Shown here: positions 25,052 through 32,387 of the stretch, one piece after another | How positions within the stretch are numbered: position 1 is the stretch's first letter | Layout of the letters: every line of letters starts with the position of its first letter | Source: Caulobacter sp031457805 | Lineage (GTDB): Bacteria; Pseudomonadota; Alphaproteobacteria; Caulobacterales; Caulobacteraceae | Direction of reading: 5' to 3' | Assembly: GCF_031457805.1 (NCBI RefSeq) | Contig: NZ_JAVDXI010000004.1 | Location: forward strand, 392,172-456,171 | DNA: 64,000 nt | Program-made: the position numbers and the translations under genes | Notes under the pieces: model-generated | Told to the model about the DNA's origin: nothing | Databases searched by the model: none | The model's input: the letters and a program-made list of their open reading frames with translations, nothing else

Positions 25052-25611
25052 GCCAAGCCCTTGCCGGGCGCGGCGATCGGGAAGAAGGCCCCGCCCGAGC
25101 GCACGCCCCAGACGCCGTCCTGCTCCACCGCCAGCTCGGCCAGCTCATAGAACACCGCCCGCGCGATCAGCGCCTCCAGCCCCCGGCGGACATGGACATA
25201 GGGCCGAGGCTCGCCGCTCGCTTCGTCGATCGTGACGCGGATCGGATTGTCGGCGCTGGCTTTCACCGTGTCGCCGACATTGGTCTGGAAGACGAGATCC
25301 TCGCCCTCGCGGTCCACGCGCACGGCGATGAACGGCGCGTCCTCGACGGTGATCTTCATCTTCTCGACCGGCGTCACCAGGTGGTAGCCGTCGGGGTCGA
25401 GGCGCAGCACGGTCGAGAAAAGGCGCACCAGCGCCTCGCGGCCGATCGGCGTGCCCTCGTGGAACCAGACGCCGTCCTTGCGGATCCGGATGTCGATCTC
25501 GCCGCAGTGCGGCGGGTTCCAGAGATGGACGGGCGGCAGGCCGCGCTCGCCCGCCGCTTTCACGGATTGAGCGACGCCATCCAGGCCAGACTTGAAGGGC
25601 GTGTCGGTCAT
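25048..25611 (-). CDS. DUF1285-family protein
   Basis: A 187-residue protein of the DUF1285 family. It is soluble and beta-rich, with HCGEIDIRIRKDGVWFHEGTPIGREALVRLFSTVLR near the start and VEDAPFIAVRV in the middle. Function is unknown. It is the first gene of the unit DUF1285-Nudix-cca-amidotransferase; overlaps of 4 bases point to cotranslation. The arrangement with a CoA-type Nudix and cca suggests a housekeeping role, which is inference only. Confidence 0.85.
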   Translation of the reverse strand: MTDTPFKSGLDGVAQSVKAAGERGLPPVHLWNPPHCGEIDIRIRKDGVWFHEGTPIGREALVRLFSTVLRLDPDGYHLVTPVEKMKITVEDAPFIAVRVDREGEDLVFQTNVGDTVKASADNPIRVTIDEASGEPRPYVHVRRGLEALIARAVFYELAELAVEQDGVWGVRSGGAFFPIAAPGKGLA

Positions 25612-25643
25612 GCCCGTTCAGTTAGGCCGTCCGACGCTCCGGC

Positions 25644-26174
25644 TCAAGCGCGAGGGTCAACGGCGACGAGGCCCGAAAGGCCTTGGTCGCCGCCCTCGCG
25701 CAGCGGCAGCAGCAGCACGCGGCGCTGATCCACGGGACCGGGCATCACGACGCCCGCCGTGTGCGCGTTGCTGAACCCCACCCGCCCGAAATAGGGACCA
25801 TCGCCCACCAGCAGCACCGCGCGCCAGCCGGCGGCGCGGGCGGCCTCGCAGGCGGCCCCGACCAGGGCCTGGCCCAGGCCCGCGCTGCGCTCGTCGGGGT
25901 CGACGGCCAGAGGGCCCAGGAACGCGACAGGCTCGCCGCCGATCGTCACCGGCCACATCCGCACGCAGCCCACGGGCGCGCCGTCACGCAGCGACGCGAA
26001 CGAGCAGTCGGCCAGCAGGGTGTTGCCCTCACGCAGGCGCTCGGACGATTTGGCGAACCGGCCGGGGCCAAAGACCCGGTCGATCAGGGCGGTGACGGCC
26101 GCTTCCATCGCAGGGGTCTCATGGACCAGCGGCGGATAGGGCTCGGGAGAAGCAAACTTTTGAACGGAGGTCAT
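25644..26174 (-). CDS. GNAT-family N-acetyltransferase
   Basis: A 176-residue GNAT protein. The acetyl-CoA-binding motif A is VDPDERSAGLGQALVGAACE (about 95-114), preceded by the strand AFLGPLAV, and FGRVGFSNA is motif B. It resembles the YhbS-type acetyltransferases. GGAGG is four bases ahead of the ATG at 26174, which excludes the longer frame. It lies 32 bases upstream of DUF1285 on the same strand, so it may be in the same transcript. Substrate unknown. Confidence 0.85.
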   Translation of the reverse strand: MTSVQKFASPEPYPPLVHETPAMEAAVTALIDRVFGPGRFAKSSERLREGNTLLADCSFASLRDGAPVGCVRMWPVTIGGEPVAFLGPLAVDPDERSAGLGQALVGAACEAARAAGWRAVLLVGDGPYFGRVGFSNAHTAGVVMPGPVDQRRVLLLPLREGGDQGLSGLVAVDPRA

Positions 26175-26377
26175 CGGCCTTCGGGAAATGCGAAAGGGCG
26201 TCGGGGGCTCCCGACACGAAGGCGCGCGGGAGGGCTTCAGATCGTGGCGCGTTCGCGCTTCATTCGTCGCAGGCGTCGCATGCCCGGAAACCTCCAGAAG
26301 ATGCGCGCGCTGTAGGGCCAAGCCTTTCCTAGGTCAACACCGTTGCAGTGCGACGACTTGGCCGTATGGTCGGCGCG

Positions 26378-27646
26378 ATGTCCGACACCGCCGCCCCGTC
26401 GCCCGAGCCCGCGCTCGAGAACCCTACCCGCGCCTTGTTGCGGGAGCGTGACTTCCTGCTGTTCTGGGCGGCGCGGTTCGTCTCGACCCTGGGCGTGCAG
26501 ATCCAGTCGGTGGCGCTGGGCTGGCAGGTCTACGCTATCGCCCGCCTGACGCGCTCGGTCGGCGAGTCGGCGTTCCTGGTCAGCATGATCGGCCTGGCGC
26601 AATTCCTGCCGCTGTTCCTGCTGACCCTGGTGGCGGGCGAGACCGCCGACCGCCGGACGCGCAAGCTGATCGTGGCCGCCACCCTGGCTCTGGACGCCAT
26701 CAGCGCCGGGGTGCTGCTGGTTCTGGCCCTGATGGGCTCGCACCAGCTGTGGCCGATCTTCGCAATCTCGGTGCTGTTCGGCGCCAGCCGCGCCTTCCTC
26801 TCGCCGGCCAGCAGCGCCATGGGGCCAATGCTGGTGCCGCGTCCTCTGCTGCCGAGGGCCATCGCCTGGAACTCGCTGTCCTGGCAGGCCGGATCCATCG
26901 GCGGTCCGGCGTTGGGCGGCTTGCTCCTGATCCACTCTCCCGCCTTGGCGTTCGGGGCCTCATTCGGCCTCTACCTGACCGCAGCCCTGCTGGCCCTGGC
27001 CATCCGCAAGCCCACCAAGCCCGAGCAGCAGCCCGGTTCGCGCATGGAGCTGATCAAGGAGGGGCTGTCCTATGTCTGGAACAACAAGATCGTGTTCGGC
27101 TCGATCTCGCTGGACCTGTTCGCCGTGATCCTGGGCGGCGCGACGGCGCTGCTGCCCGTGTTCGCCAAGGACGTGCTGCACATCGGCCCGGGCGGCTTTG
27201 GCCTGTTGCGCGCGGCGCCGGCGATCGGCGCCTGTCTCGTCGGCGTCTACCTGGCGGCCAATCCCATTCGCCGACACGCCGGCAAGATCATGTTCGCGGG
27301 CGTGGCCGTGTTCGGCCTTGCGACCGTGGTCTTTGGCCTCTCCAAGCTCGTGTGGCTGTCGGTGGCGGCCCTGGCGGTGCTTGGCGGGGCCGACATGCTC
27401 AGCGTCTATGTCCGCCAGACCCTGGTGCAGATCGTGACCCCCGACGCCATGCGCGGCCGCGTCGCCGCCGTCTCGGGCGTGTTCATCAGCGCCTCCAACG
27501 AGCTGGGCGAGGTCGAGAGCGGCGCGGCCGCCTGGCTGCTGGGCCCCATCGGCGCAGCGGTGTTCGGCGGCGTCGGGGCCATGGCGGTCACGGGAATCTG
27601 GGCCTTCCTGTTCCCCGAACTGCGCAAGGCCGATCGGTTGGAATAA
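26378..27646 (+). CDS. MFS transporter, EntS-like exporter type
   Basis: A 422-residue major facilitator protein with about 11-12 membrane helices. The loop 2-3 motif is GETADRRTRKLIV, and SRAFLSPASSAMGPMLVPRPLLPRA follows helix 4. This pattern is shared with the enterobactin exporter (EntS) group. The ATG at 26378 starts MSDTAA; an upstream start (26348) would add ten residues. The substrate is not known, and no siderophore synthesis gene is present. Its stop codon directly abuts the stop of the acetyltransferase on the opposite strand. Confidence 0.88.
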   Translation: MSDTAAPSPEPALENPTRALLRERDFLLFWAARFVSTLGVQIQSVALGWQVYAIARLTRSVGESAFLVSMIGLAQFLPLFLLTLVAGETADRRTRKLIVAATLALDAISAGVLLVLALMGSHQLWPIFAISVLFGASRAFLSPASSAMGPMLVPRPLLPRAIAWNSLSWQAGSIGGPALGGLLLIHSPALAFGASFGLYLTAALLALAIRKPTKPEQQPGSRMELIKEGLSYVWNNKIVFGSISLDLFAVILGGATALLPVFAKDVLHIGPGGFGLLRAAPAIGACLVGVYLAANPIRRHAGKIMFAGVAVFGLATVVFGLSKLVWLSVAALAVLGGADMLSVYVRQTLVQIVTPDAMRGRVAAVSGVFISASNELGEVESGAAAWLLGPIGAAVFGGVGAMAVTGIWAFLFPELRKADRLE

Positions 27647-28126
27647 CTAGAGGCCCGCCAGCTTGCGCAGCGGCTCGCCGGTCAGGCGGCGGATGATCCA
27701 CTCGTCCATCGCGGCCGCGCCCAGGCTGTCATAGAAGGCGATCGACGGCGCGTTCCAGTCGAGGACCGTCCACTCCAGGCGCCCCAGTCCCTCGTCGATG
27801 CAGCGCCTGGCGAGGTTGGCCAGCAGGGCCTTGCCCGCGCCCGAACCCCGCGCCGAGGGCCGCACAAACAGGTCCTCAAGGTAGATCCCGTGTCGCCCGA
27901 CAAAGGTGGAGTAGTTGTAGAACCATAGCGCAAAGCCGACCGGCTGCCCGTCGATCTCGGCGATGTCGGCGAAGGCCCGGGCCGTGTCGCCGAACAGGGC
28001 CGCCGCCGTATCGGCCTCTGTCGCCTGTACGGTGTCGAGCAGCTTCTCATACTCGGCCAGATCGAGGATGAACTGGTGGATCAGGCCCGCGTCGGCGGGG
28101 GTGGCGGGACGGACGGTGACGGGCAT
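27647..28126 (-). CDS. GNAT acetyltransferase, diamine-acetyltransferase-like
   Basis: A 159-residue GNAT enzyme. VGFALWFYNYSTFVGRHGIYLEDLFVRPSARGSGAGKALL is the pattern of the SSAT/thialysine acetyltransferase group, with the acetyl-CoA loop RPSARGSGAG at about 90-99 and WTVLDWNAPSIAFYDSLGA near the end. It probably acetylates a polyamine or an amino acid. The start codon shares the tetranucleotide CATG with the start of the divergent TfoX-domain gene. Confidence 0.87.
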   Translation of the reverse strand: MPVTVRPATPADAGLIHQFILDLAEYEKLLDTVQATEADTAAALFGDTARAFADIAEIDGQPVGFALWFYNYSTFVGRHGIYLEDLFVRPSARGSGAGKALLANLARRCIDEGLGRLEWTVLDWNAPSIAFYDSLGAAAMDEWIIRRLTGEPLRKLAGL

Positions 28127-28484
28127 GGCGGTATCCGACGACTACAGGGACTTCGTTCTGGAGCTGCTGGCCCCGCTGGGACAGGTCAGCGCGCGGCCCA
28201 TGTTCGGGGGAGTCGGCGTCTATGCGAACGGTTTGTTCTTCGCCCTGATCGCCGATGACGTGCTCTATCTGAAGGGCGACGAGACCCTCAAAGCCGAGTT
28301 CGAAGCGGTCGGCTCCCACGCCTTCGCGCCGTTCGAGGACGGCAAGACCATGGCCTACTGGACCGCGCCCGCCGAAGCGCTGGACGACCAGGACCTCCTG
28401 CTGGACTGGGCGCGGAAGTCCCTGGCCGTGGCGGCGCGCAAACAGAAACCCTCTCCCAAGGGGAGAGGGCGGGGCCCGCGCTGA
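28125..28484 (+). CDS. TfoX N-terminal-domain protein
   Basis: A 119-residue protein. It matches the TfoX N-terminal domain through ELLAPLGQVSARPMFGGVGVYANGLFFALIADDVLYLKGD and YWTAPAEALDD. Stand-alone members are common and of unknown function, unlike the full-length competence regulator. The last dozen codons (PSPKGRGRGPR) and the stop codon are encoded by the palindromic repeat at 28446-28580. The ATG falls in a CATG shared with the divergent acetyltransferase. Confidence 0.82.
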   Translation: MAVSDDYRDFVLELLAPLGQVSARPMFGGVGVYANGLFFALIADDVLYLKGDETLKAEFEAVGSHAFAPFEDGKTMAYWTAPAEALDDQDLLLDWARKSLAVAARKQKPSPKGRGRGPR

Positions 28485-28580
28485 AAGCGTGGGTGGGAGA
28501 GGGAGTAAGACGTCGGCCGACGAAACCCCTCACCTCCCACCGCTACGCGGCGGGTCCCTCCTCTCCCTCTGGGAGAGGGT
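28446..28580. repeat. Palindromic repeat, CCCTCTCCC/GGGAGAGGG family
   Basis: ACCCTCTCCCAAGGGGAGAG at the left and CTCTCCCTCTGGGAGAGGGT at the right are two short palindromes. They flank GCGCTGAAAGCG and CCGCTACGCGG hairpins. It overlaps the 3' end of the TfoX-domain gene and stops five bases before the end of the convergent SDR gene. Related to 13208-13380. Confidence 0.75.
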
Positions 28581-28585
28581 CTCGA

Positions 28586-29443
28586 TCACCCGATCTTCAC
28601 CCCCGGCGGCGGCTGGCTGCTCTCGGGCACGAAGAAGTCCGGCATCAGGCTGGCGGTCGGGTCGACTTTGTAATGATCGAAATCGCGCACGCCTTCGCCG
28701 TACAGGAAGGTGTCGTCGATCAGGAAGTTGCCGCTGAACGCCCGCGAGGGCTTGTTGAAGATCGCATAGGCCGCGTCGGCCATGATCTCGGGCGTGCGGC
28801 AATGGCGCAGGCCCTCCTCGCCGGTCAGGGCGAACTGGATGGCGGCCGTGGCGATGCCGGTGCGCGGCCAGAGCGCGTTGAAGGCGATCCCGTCGGGCTT
28901 GAACTCCTCGGCCATGCCCAGAACGCACATCGACATGCCGAACTTGGCCATGGTGTAGGCTACGTGCGAGCCGAACCAGCGCGGCGACATGTCGAGCGGC
29001 GGCGACAGCATCAGGACGTGCGGGTTCTCGGCCTTTTTCAGGTGCGGGATGCAGGCCTTGGAGGTGACGAACGTGCCGCGCGTGTTGATCTGGTGCATCA
29101 GGTCATAGCGCTTCATGTCGGTCATCAGGGTCGGCGTCAGCGAGATGGCCGAGGCGTTGTTGACGCAGATGTCGATGCCGCCGAACTGGGCCACGGCCTT
29201 GTCGACCGCGTCCTGGACGCTGGCCTCCTCGCGCACGTCGACGACCAGCGGCAGGGCCTTGCCGCCGGCCTCCTCGATGGCCTTGGCGGCGGTGTAGATG
29301 GTGCCCGGCAGCTTGGGATGCGCCTCGGCGGTCTTGGCCGCGATCACCACATTGGCCCCGTCGCGGGCCGCGCGGAGCGCGATGGCCAGGCCGATGCCGC
29401 GCGAGGCGCCGGTGACGAACAGGGTCTTGTTCTTGAGGCTCAT
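28586..29443 (-). CDS. Short-chain dehydrogenase, HSDL2-like
   Basis: A 285-residue SDR. It contains the cofactor motif TGASRGIGLAIAL, the NNAS motif (CVNNASAIS), and YTMAKFGMSM with the catalytic Tyr and Lys. The segment LPLVVDVREEASVQDAVDKA and the C-terminal FSGNFLIDDTFL are typical of the hydroxysteroid-dehydrogenase-like-2 group, whose substrates are unclear. Its start overlaps the membrane protein gene by four bases. It forms the end of a three-gene unit. Confidence 0.88.
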   Translation of the reverse strand: MSLKNKTLFVTGASRGIGLAIALRAARDGANVVIAAKTAEAHPKLPGTIYTAAKAIEEAGGKALPLVVDVREEASVQDAVDKAVAQFGGIDICVNNASAISLTPTLMTDMKRYDLMHQINTRGTFVTSKACIPHLKKAENPHVLMLSPPLDMSPRWFGSHVAYTMAKFGMSMCVLGMAEEFKPDGIAFNALWPRTGIATAAIQFALTGEEGLRHCRTPEIMADAAYAIFNKPSRAFSGNFLIDDTFLYGEGVRDFDHYKVDPTASLMPDFFVPESSQPPPGVKIG

Positions 29444-29955
29444 GCGGGGTCTCCACGGGTTTTGAACAGTTGGACGCCGACGGCGGCGAAGCCGAGCAGG
29501 AAGGTCATCTTGGCCATGTGCGCGACGGGCCCGTGATCCTTCAGCGCCAGGCCGGCCAGCCCGACGACCAGGGCCGCGATCCAGAAGCTCGCCGCCAGTC
29601 GCAGCACACGGGCTCGCAAGAGGTCCACGGCCCAGACGACCATGCCGATCGACCAGACGGCCGAAGCAATCACGTAGGACGCCTCTCCGAACACCTCGGC
29701 TGACGAGGTCCGCACCAGGAGGACGCCCAGGATCGCCAGGACAAAGCCCGCAAGGCCCACAAATCCCGTCGCGCGGGCGCTCAGGACCCGCGCGCCCAGC
29801 ATGCCGATCAGCAAGAGCAGGTCGATCAGCGTGTAGACGAGATGCGGCTGGGGCCCGACCAGGCGCGGATAGATCAGGAAGGGCGCGACGATGTCGATCG
29901 CCACGCCCAACAGCACCGCCACGCCCGCGAGGCGCAGCGTCGAGGCGCGCTCCAT
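29440..29955 (-). CDS. Hypothetical membrane protein between two SDR genes
   Basis: A 171-residue protein with about five hydrophobic helices (LRLAGVAVLLGVAIDIVAPF, LVYTLIDLLLLIGMLGA, VGLAGFVLAILGVLLV, and two more). The family is not recognised; the size and spread of helices resemble DUF4386-like proteins. The ATG overlaps the stop of the upstream SDR by one base (TGATG), and its own stop overlaps the next ATG, so the three genes should be translated together. Confidence 0.7.
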   Translation of the reverse strand: MERASTLRLAGVAVLLGVAIDIVAPFLIYPRLVGPQPHLVYTLIDLLLLIGMLGARVLSARATGFVGLAGFVLAILGVLLVRTSSAEVFGEASYVIASAVWSIGMVVWAVDLLRARVLRLAASFWIAALVVGLAGLALKDHGPVAHMAKMTFLLGFAAVGVQLFKTRGDPA

Positions 29956-30926
29956 CAGGCGCCGGCCCCGACCGTTTTAACCGACAGATCCCAGAGCCGA
30001 TCGGCGGCCTCAGGGTCCAGGGCGTGCGGCATGACGCCGGTCCAGGGCTTCTCCTTGCTCCAGGGCAGAGCCTGGTTGCAGTCCTCCAGATACAGCCCGC
30101 CGACGCCCTCCAGCTCGGCGCCGACAGCGGCCCAGACGCTGGTGGCCGCGCCCTGCTCGGTCGTCTTGAAGCCTTCGCGCGGCTGGTCGTTCTCGTCCAG
30201 CCAGCCCAGGGCGCGCTGCTCTTCGATCGGCAGGTGGCGCTGCAGCGGCGTCAAGATGCCGCCCGGCATGACGGCGTTGGCGTGGACGCCCTGATCCTTG
30301 AAGCGCTTGTCGAAACCCACCGCGAACAGGCTGTTGGCGGTCTTGGCCTGGCCGTAGGCCTCCCACTTTTCGTAGGGGCGGGTGTTGTAGTTCGGGTCGT
30401 CGAAATGGATTCCCGACCGGCGGTGGCCGATCGACGACAGCGACACCAGCCGCGAGGGTTTGCCGCTGGCCTTGGCGCCGGCGATCAGGTTCGGGGCCAG
30501 CAGCACCGACAGCAGGAAATGGCCCAGGTGATTGGTGCCGAACTGCATCTCGAAGCCGTCGGCGGTGCGCATCAGCGGGCTGGCCATGACGGCGGCGTTG
30601 TTGATCAGGATGTCGATCCGCCGGTCGCCCCAGACGTTCGCGAAGTGGCGGATCGCCTCCAGGCTGGACAGATCCAGCATGCCGAAGCTGACCCGCTTGG
30701 AGCCGGCCTCTTCGTTGATCGCGTTGGCGACCTCTTCGCCGAGCTCCGGCTTGCGGGCGGCGATGATCACTTCCGCGCCAGCCAGGGCGAGCGCGCGCAC
30801 CGTCTCCACCCCGATCCCCGTGGCCGCGCCGGTGACGATCGCCACGCGACCGGAAAGGTCATGCCCGGCGACAACCTCGCGCGCCGTCGACTTGGCCCCA
30901 AAAGGCGATGTGATCCGTCCGCTCAT
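29955..30926 (-). CDS. Short-chain dehydrogenase, retinol-dehydrogenase-like
   Basis: A 323-residue SDR with TGAATGIGVETVRALALAGAEV (cofactor), NNAAVM, and YGQAKTANSLFAV (catalytic Tyr and Lys). The pattern FGTNHLGHFLLSVLLAPNL and VSLSSIGHRRSGIHFDD is of the RDH/WWOX-like oxidoreductase group. GGGAGGAAAC lies before the ATG at 30926, so the 19 extra codons of the longer frame are rejected. It is the first gene of the unit SDR-membrane protein-SDR. Confidence 0.88.
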   Translation of the reverse strand: MSGRITSPFGAKSTAREVVAGHDLSGRVAIVTGAATGIGVETVRALALAGAEVIIAARKPELGEEVANAINEEAGSKRVSFGMLDLSSLEAIRHFANVWGDRRIDILINNAAVMASPLMRTADGFEMQFGTNHLGHFLLSVLLAPNLIAGAKASGKPSRLVSLSSIGHRRSGIHFDDPNYNTRPYEKWEAYGQAKTANSLFAVGFDKRFKDQGVHANAVMPGGILTPLQRHLPIEEQRALGWLDENDQPREGFKTTEQGAATSVWAAVGAELEGVGGLYLEDCNQALPWSKEKPWTGVMPHALDPEAADRLWDLSVKTVGAGA

Positions 30927-31021
30927 GCCCGTTTCCTCCCGCTCTATTGTTATGTCGGTCAGGCTACATCCGGTCCGCGCCAATCCGCAAAGACATCGTG
31001 CGGGCTAAGCTTGGAGCGATC

Positions 31022-31073
31022 TAGAGCCTCGCGCGTCAAAACGGAATCGTTTTGACGCGATAACGAGGCTCTA
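31022..31073. repeat. Palindromic intergenic repeat with a central GANTC site
   Basis: The outer arms TAGAGCCTCG / CGAGGCTCTA enclose the inner arms GCGTCAAAACG / CGTTTTGACGC, with GAATC at 31044-31048 in the centre. GANTC is the CcrM recognition site. The form matches the GANTC-containing intergenic palindromes reported for Caulobacter (Chen and Shapiro). Confidence 0.8.
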
Positions 31074-31084
31074 AATCAAACACT

Positions 31085-31135
31085 TAGAGCGTGACTTGCG
31101 CCGAAACCGGGTCCCACTTTCGGCGTCACGCTCTA
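31085..31135. repeat. Palindromic repeat TAGAGCGTGAC...GTCACGCTCTA
   Basis: The arms TAGAGCGTGAC and GTCACGCTCTA enclose CCGAAACCGGGTCCCACTTTCGG. A reverse-complement copy lies at 47418-47462. The last three bases (CTA) are the stop codon, TAG, of the enoyl-CoA isomerase-like gene on the minus strand. Confidence 0.82.
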
Positions 31136-31903
31136 GCCGACCTTGCTGAAGTCAGGCGCACGGCGCTCGGCGAAGGCCATGAAGGCTTCGCGGGCTTCGG
31201 CGGTCTGCAGGCGCGCGGCGAACTCCGCGCCCTCTGTGTCCATCAGGTTGGCGATCTTCTCGGCGTCGCGCATCAGGCGCTTGGTCACCGTCAGGGCGCC
31301 CAGGGGACGCTTGGCCAGCTGGTCGGCGGCGGCTCGGGCGCGGGCCCGCAGCGCATCGCCGTCGGCCAGACCGTTGGCCAGGCCCCAGGCCACGGCCGTG
31401 GCGCCGTCGACCGCCTCGCCGAGGGCGAACATGGCGTAGGCGCGGGCGTGACCGATCCGGGCCGGCAGCAGCCAGCTGGACGCGGCCTCCGGCACCAGGG
31501 CCAGATTGACGAACGGCGTCGTCAGGCGCGCGTCGGGGCTGACGAACACCAGGTCGCAGTGCAGCAGCATGGTGGTTCCCACGCCGACGGCTTGGCCCTG
31601 CACAGCCGCGACCAGCGGACGCGTGGCGTTGGCCAGGGCCTTGAGGAACCGGGTCACGTGCCGCTCGCCGCTGAAAGCGCCGGTGGCCTGGGCGGCGAAG
31701 TCCTGCAGGTCGTTGCCGGCCGTGAAGCTGTCGCCGTCGCCCTGGAAGACCACCACGCGGATCGCCGGGTCCTTCTCGGCCGCCTCCAGGCTGTCGGCCA
31801 GCACGCCGTACATGGCGTTGGACAGCGCGTTCTTCTTCTCGGGTCGCGCCAGGGTGATTGTCATCACGCCGGCGTCGATCTGCACCTTCACATGGTCGGT
31901 CAT
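31133..31903 (-). CDS. Crotonase-superfamily protein, probably enoyl-CoA isomerase type
   Basis: A 256-residue crotonase-fold protein with the oxyanion-hole segments FTAGNDLQDF and QGQAVGVGTTML. The two glutamates used by enoyl-CoA hydratase are absent: the positions are Thr111 and Phe131. Instead Glu139 in LALVPEAASS sits where delta3-delta2-enoyl-CoA isomerases have their single catalytic acid. The product is therefore more likely an isomerase acting on unsaturated fatty acyl-CoA than a hydratase. The ATG overlaps the stop of the MarR-family gene by four bases. The pair forms one operon. Confidence 0.8.
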   Translation of the reverse strand: MTDHVKVQIDAGVMTITLARPEKKNALSNAMYGVLADSLEAAEKDPAIRVVVFQGDGDSFTAGNDLQDFAAQATGAFSGERHVTRFLKALANATRPLVAAVQGQAVGVGTTMLLHCDLVFVSPDARLTTPFVNLALVPEAASSWLLPARIGHARAYAMFALGEAVDGATAVAWGLANGLADGDALRARARAAADQLAKRPLGALTVTKRLMRDAEKIANLMDTEGAEFAARLQTAEAREAFMAFAERRAPDFSKVG

Positions 31904-32343
31904 TGGGGTTCTCCCTTCGGGAACTTGGTCTGCAGACTGGTCAGCCAGCGCGAGACCACGCTGATTTCCTCGTCGGTGAAGCCTTCGGTGAGTTGAGCAT
32001 TGACGCCGCGCAGGCCGGCCTTGGCCGTGTCGCGGGCGATGCGGCCCTTGTCGGTCAGGTGCAGGCGCATGGCGCGCCCGTCCTTTGGATCGGCGCGGCG
32101 TTCGACCAGCTCGGCCCGCGCCATGCGGTCGATCAGGCCGGTCATGGCCGAAGGAGCCAGATCGAGGGCGTCGGCTGCTTCCCCGATCAAGGCGCCGTCG
32201 CGCTCCCCGAGGAAGAACAGCACGCCCGACTGGGCGGCCGTCAGGCCGCCTTCGGCCGCCATCTTGCCTTCGATCCAGCGCTGCACGCGCCGATGGCCGG
32301 CGTTCAGCAGAAAGACCAGTCGATGGTTGGGCGGCGTGGACAT
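31900..32343 (-). CDS. MarR-family transcriptional regulator
   Basis: A 147-residue winged-helix protein. The MarR core is visible as LTAAQSGVLFFLGERDGALIGEAADALDLAPSAMTGLIDRM followed by the wing ELVERRADPKDGRAMRLHLTDKG. It probably represses its own operon with the isomerase-like gene; an inverted repeat lies 14 bases upstream of its start (32357-32372). The ligand may be an acyl-CoA or aromatic acid, given the partner gene, but this is inference. Confidence 0.88.
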   Translation of the reverse strand: MSTPPNHRLVFLLNAGHRRVQRWIEGKMAAEGGLTAAQSGVLFFLGERDGALIGEAADALDLAPSAMTGLIDRMARAELVERRADPKDGRAMRLHLTDKGRIARDTAKAGLRGVNAQLTEGFTDEEISVVSRWLTSLQTKFPKGEPQ

Positions 32344-32356
32344 GCGCCAACCGTAT

Positions 32357-32372
32357 ATTTCACATGCGAAAT
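32357..32372. promoter_or_regulatory. Candidate MarR operator
   Basis: ATTTCACATGCGAAAT is a 16-base inverted repeat with a single mismatched pair. It lies 14 bases before the marR-like start codon and just after the metallo-hydrolase stop codon, where an autorepressor site is expected. Confidence 0.55.
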
Positions 32373-32387
32373 GTCAAACGGTCGTTT

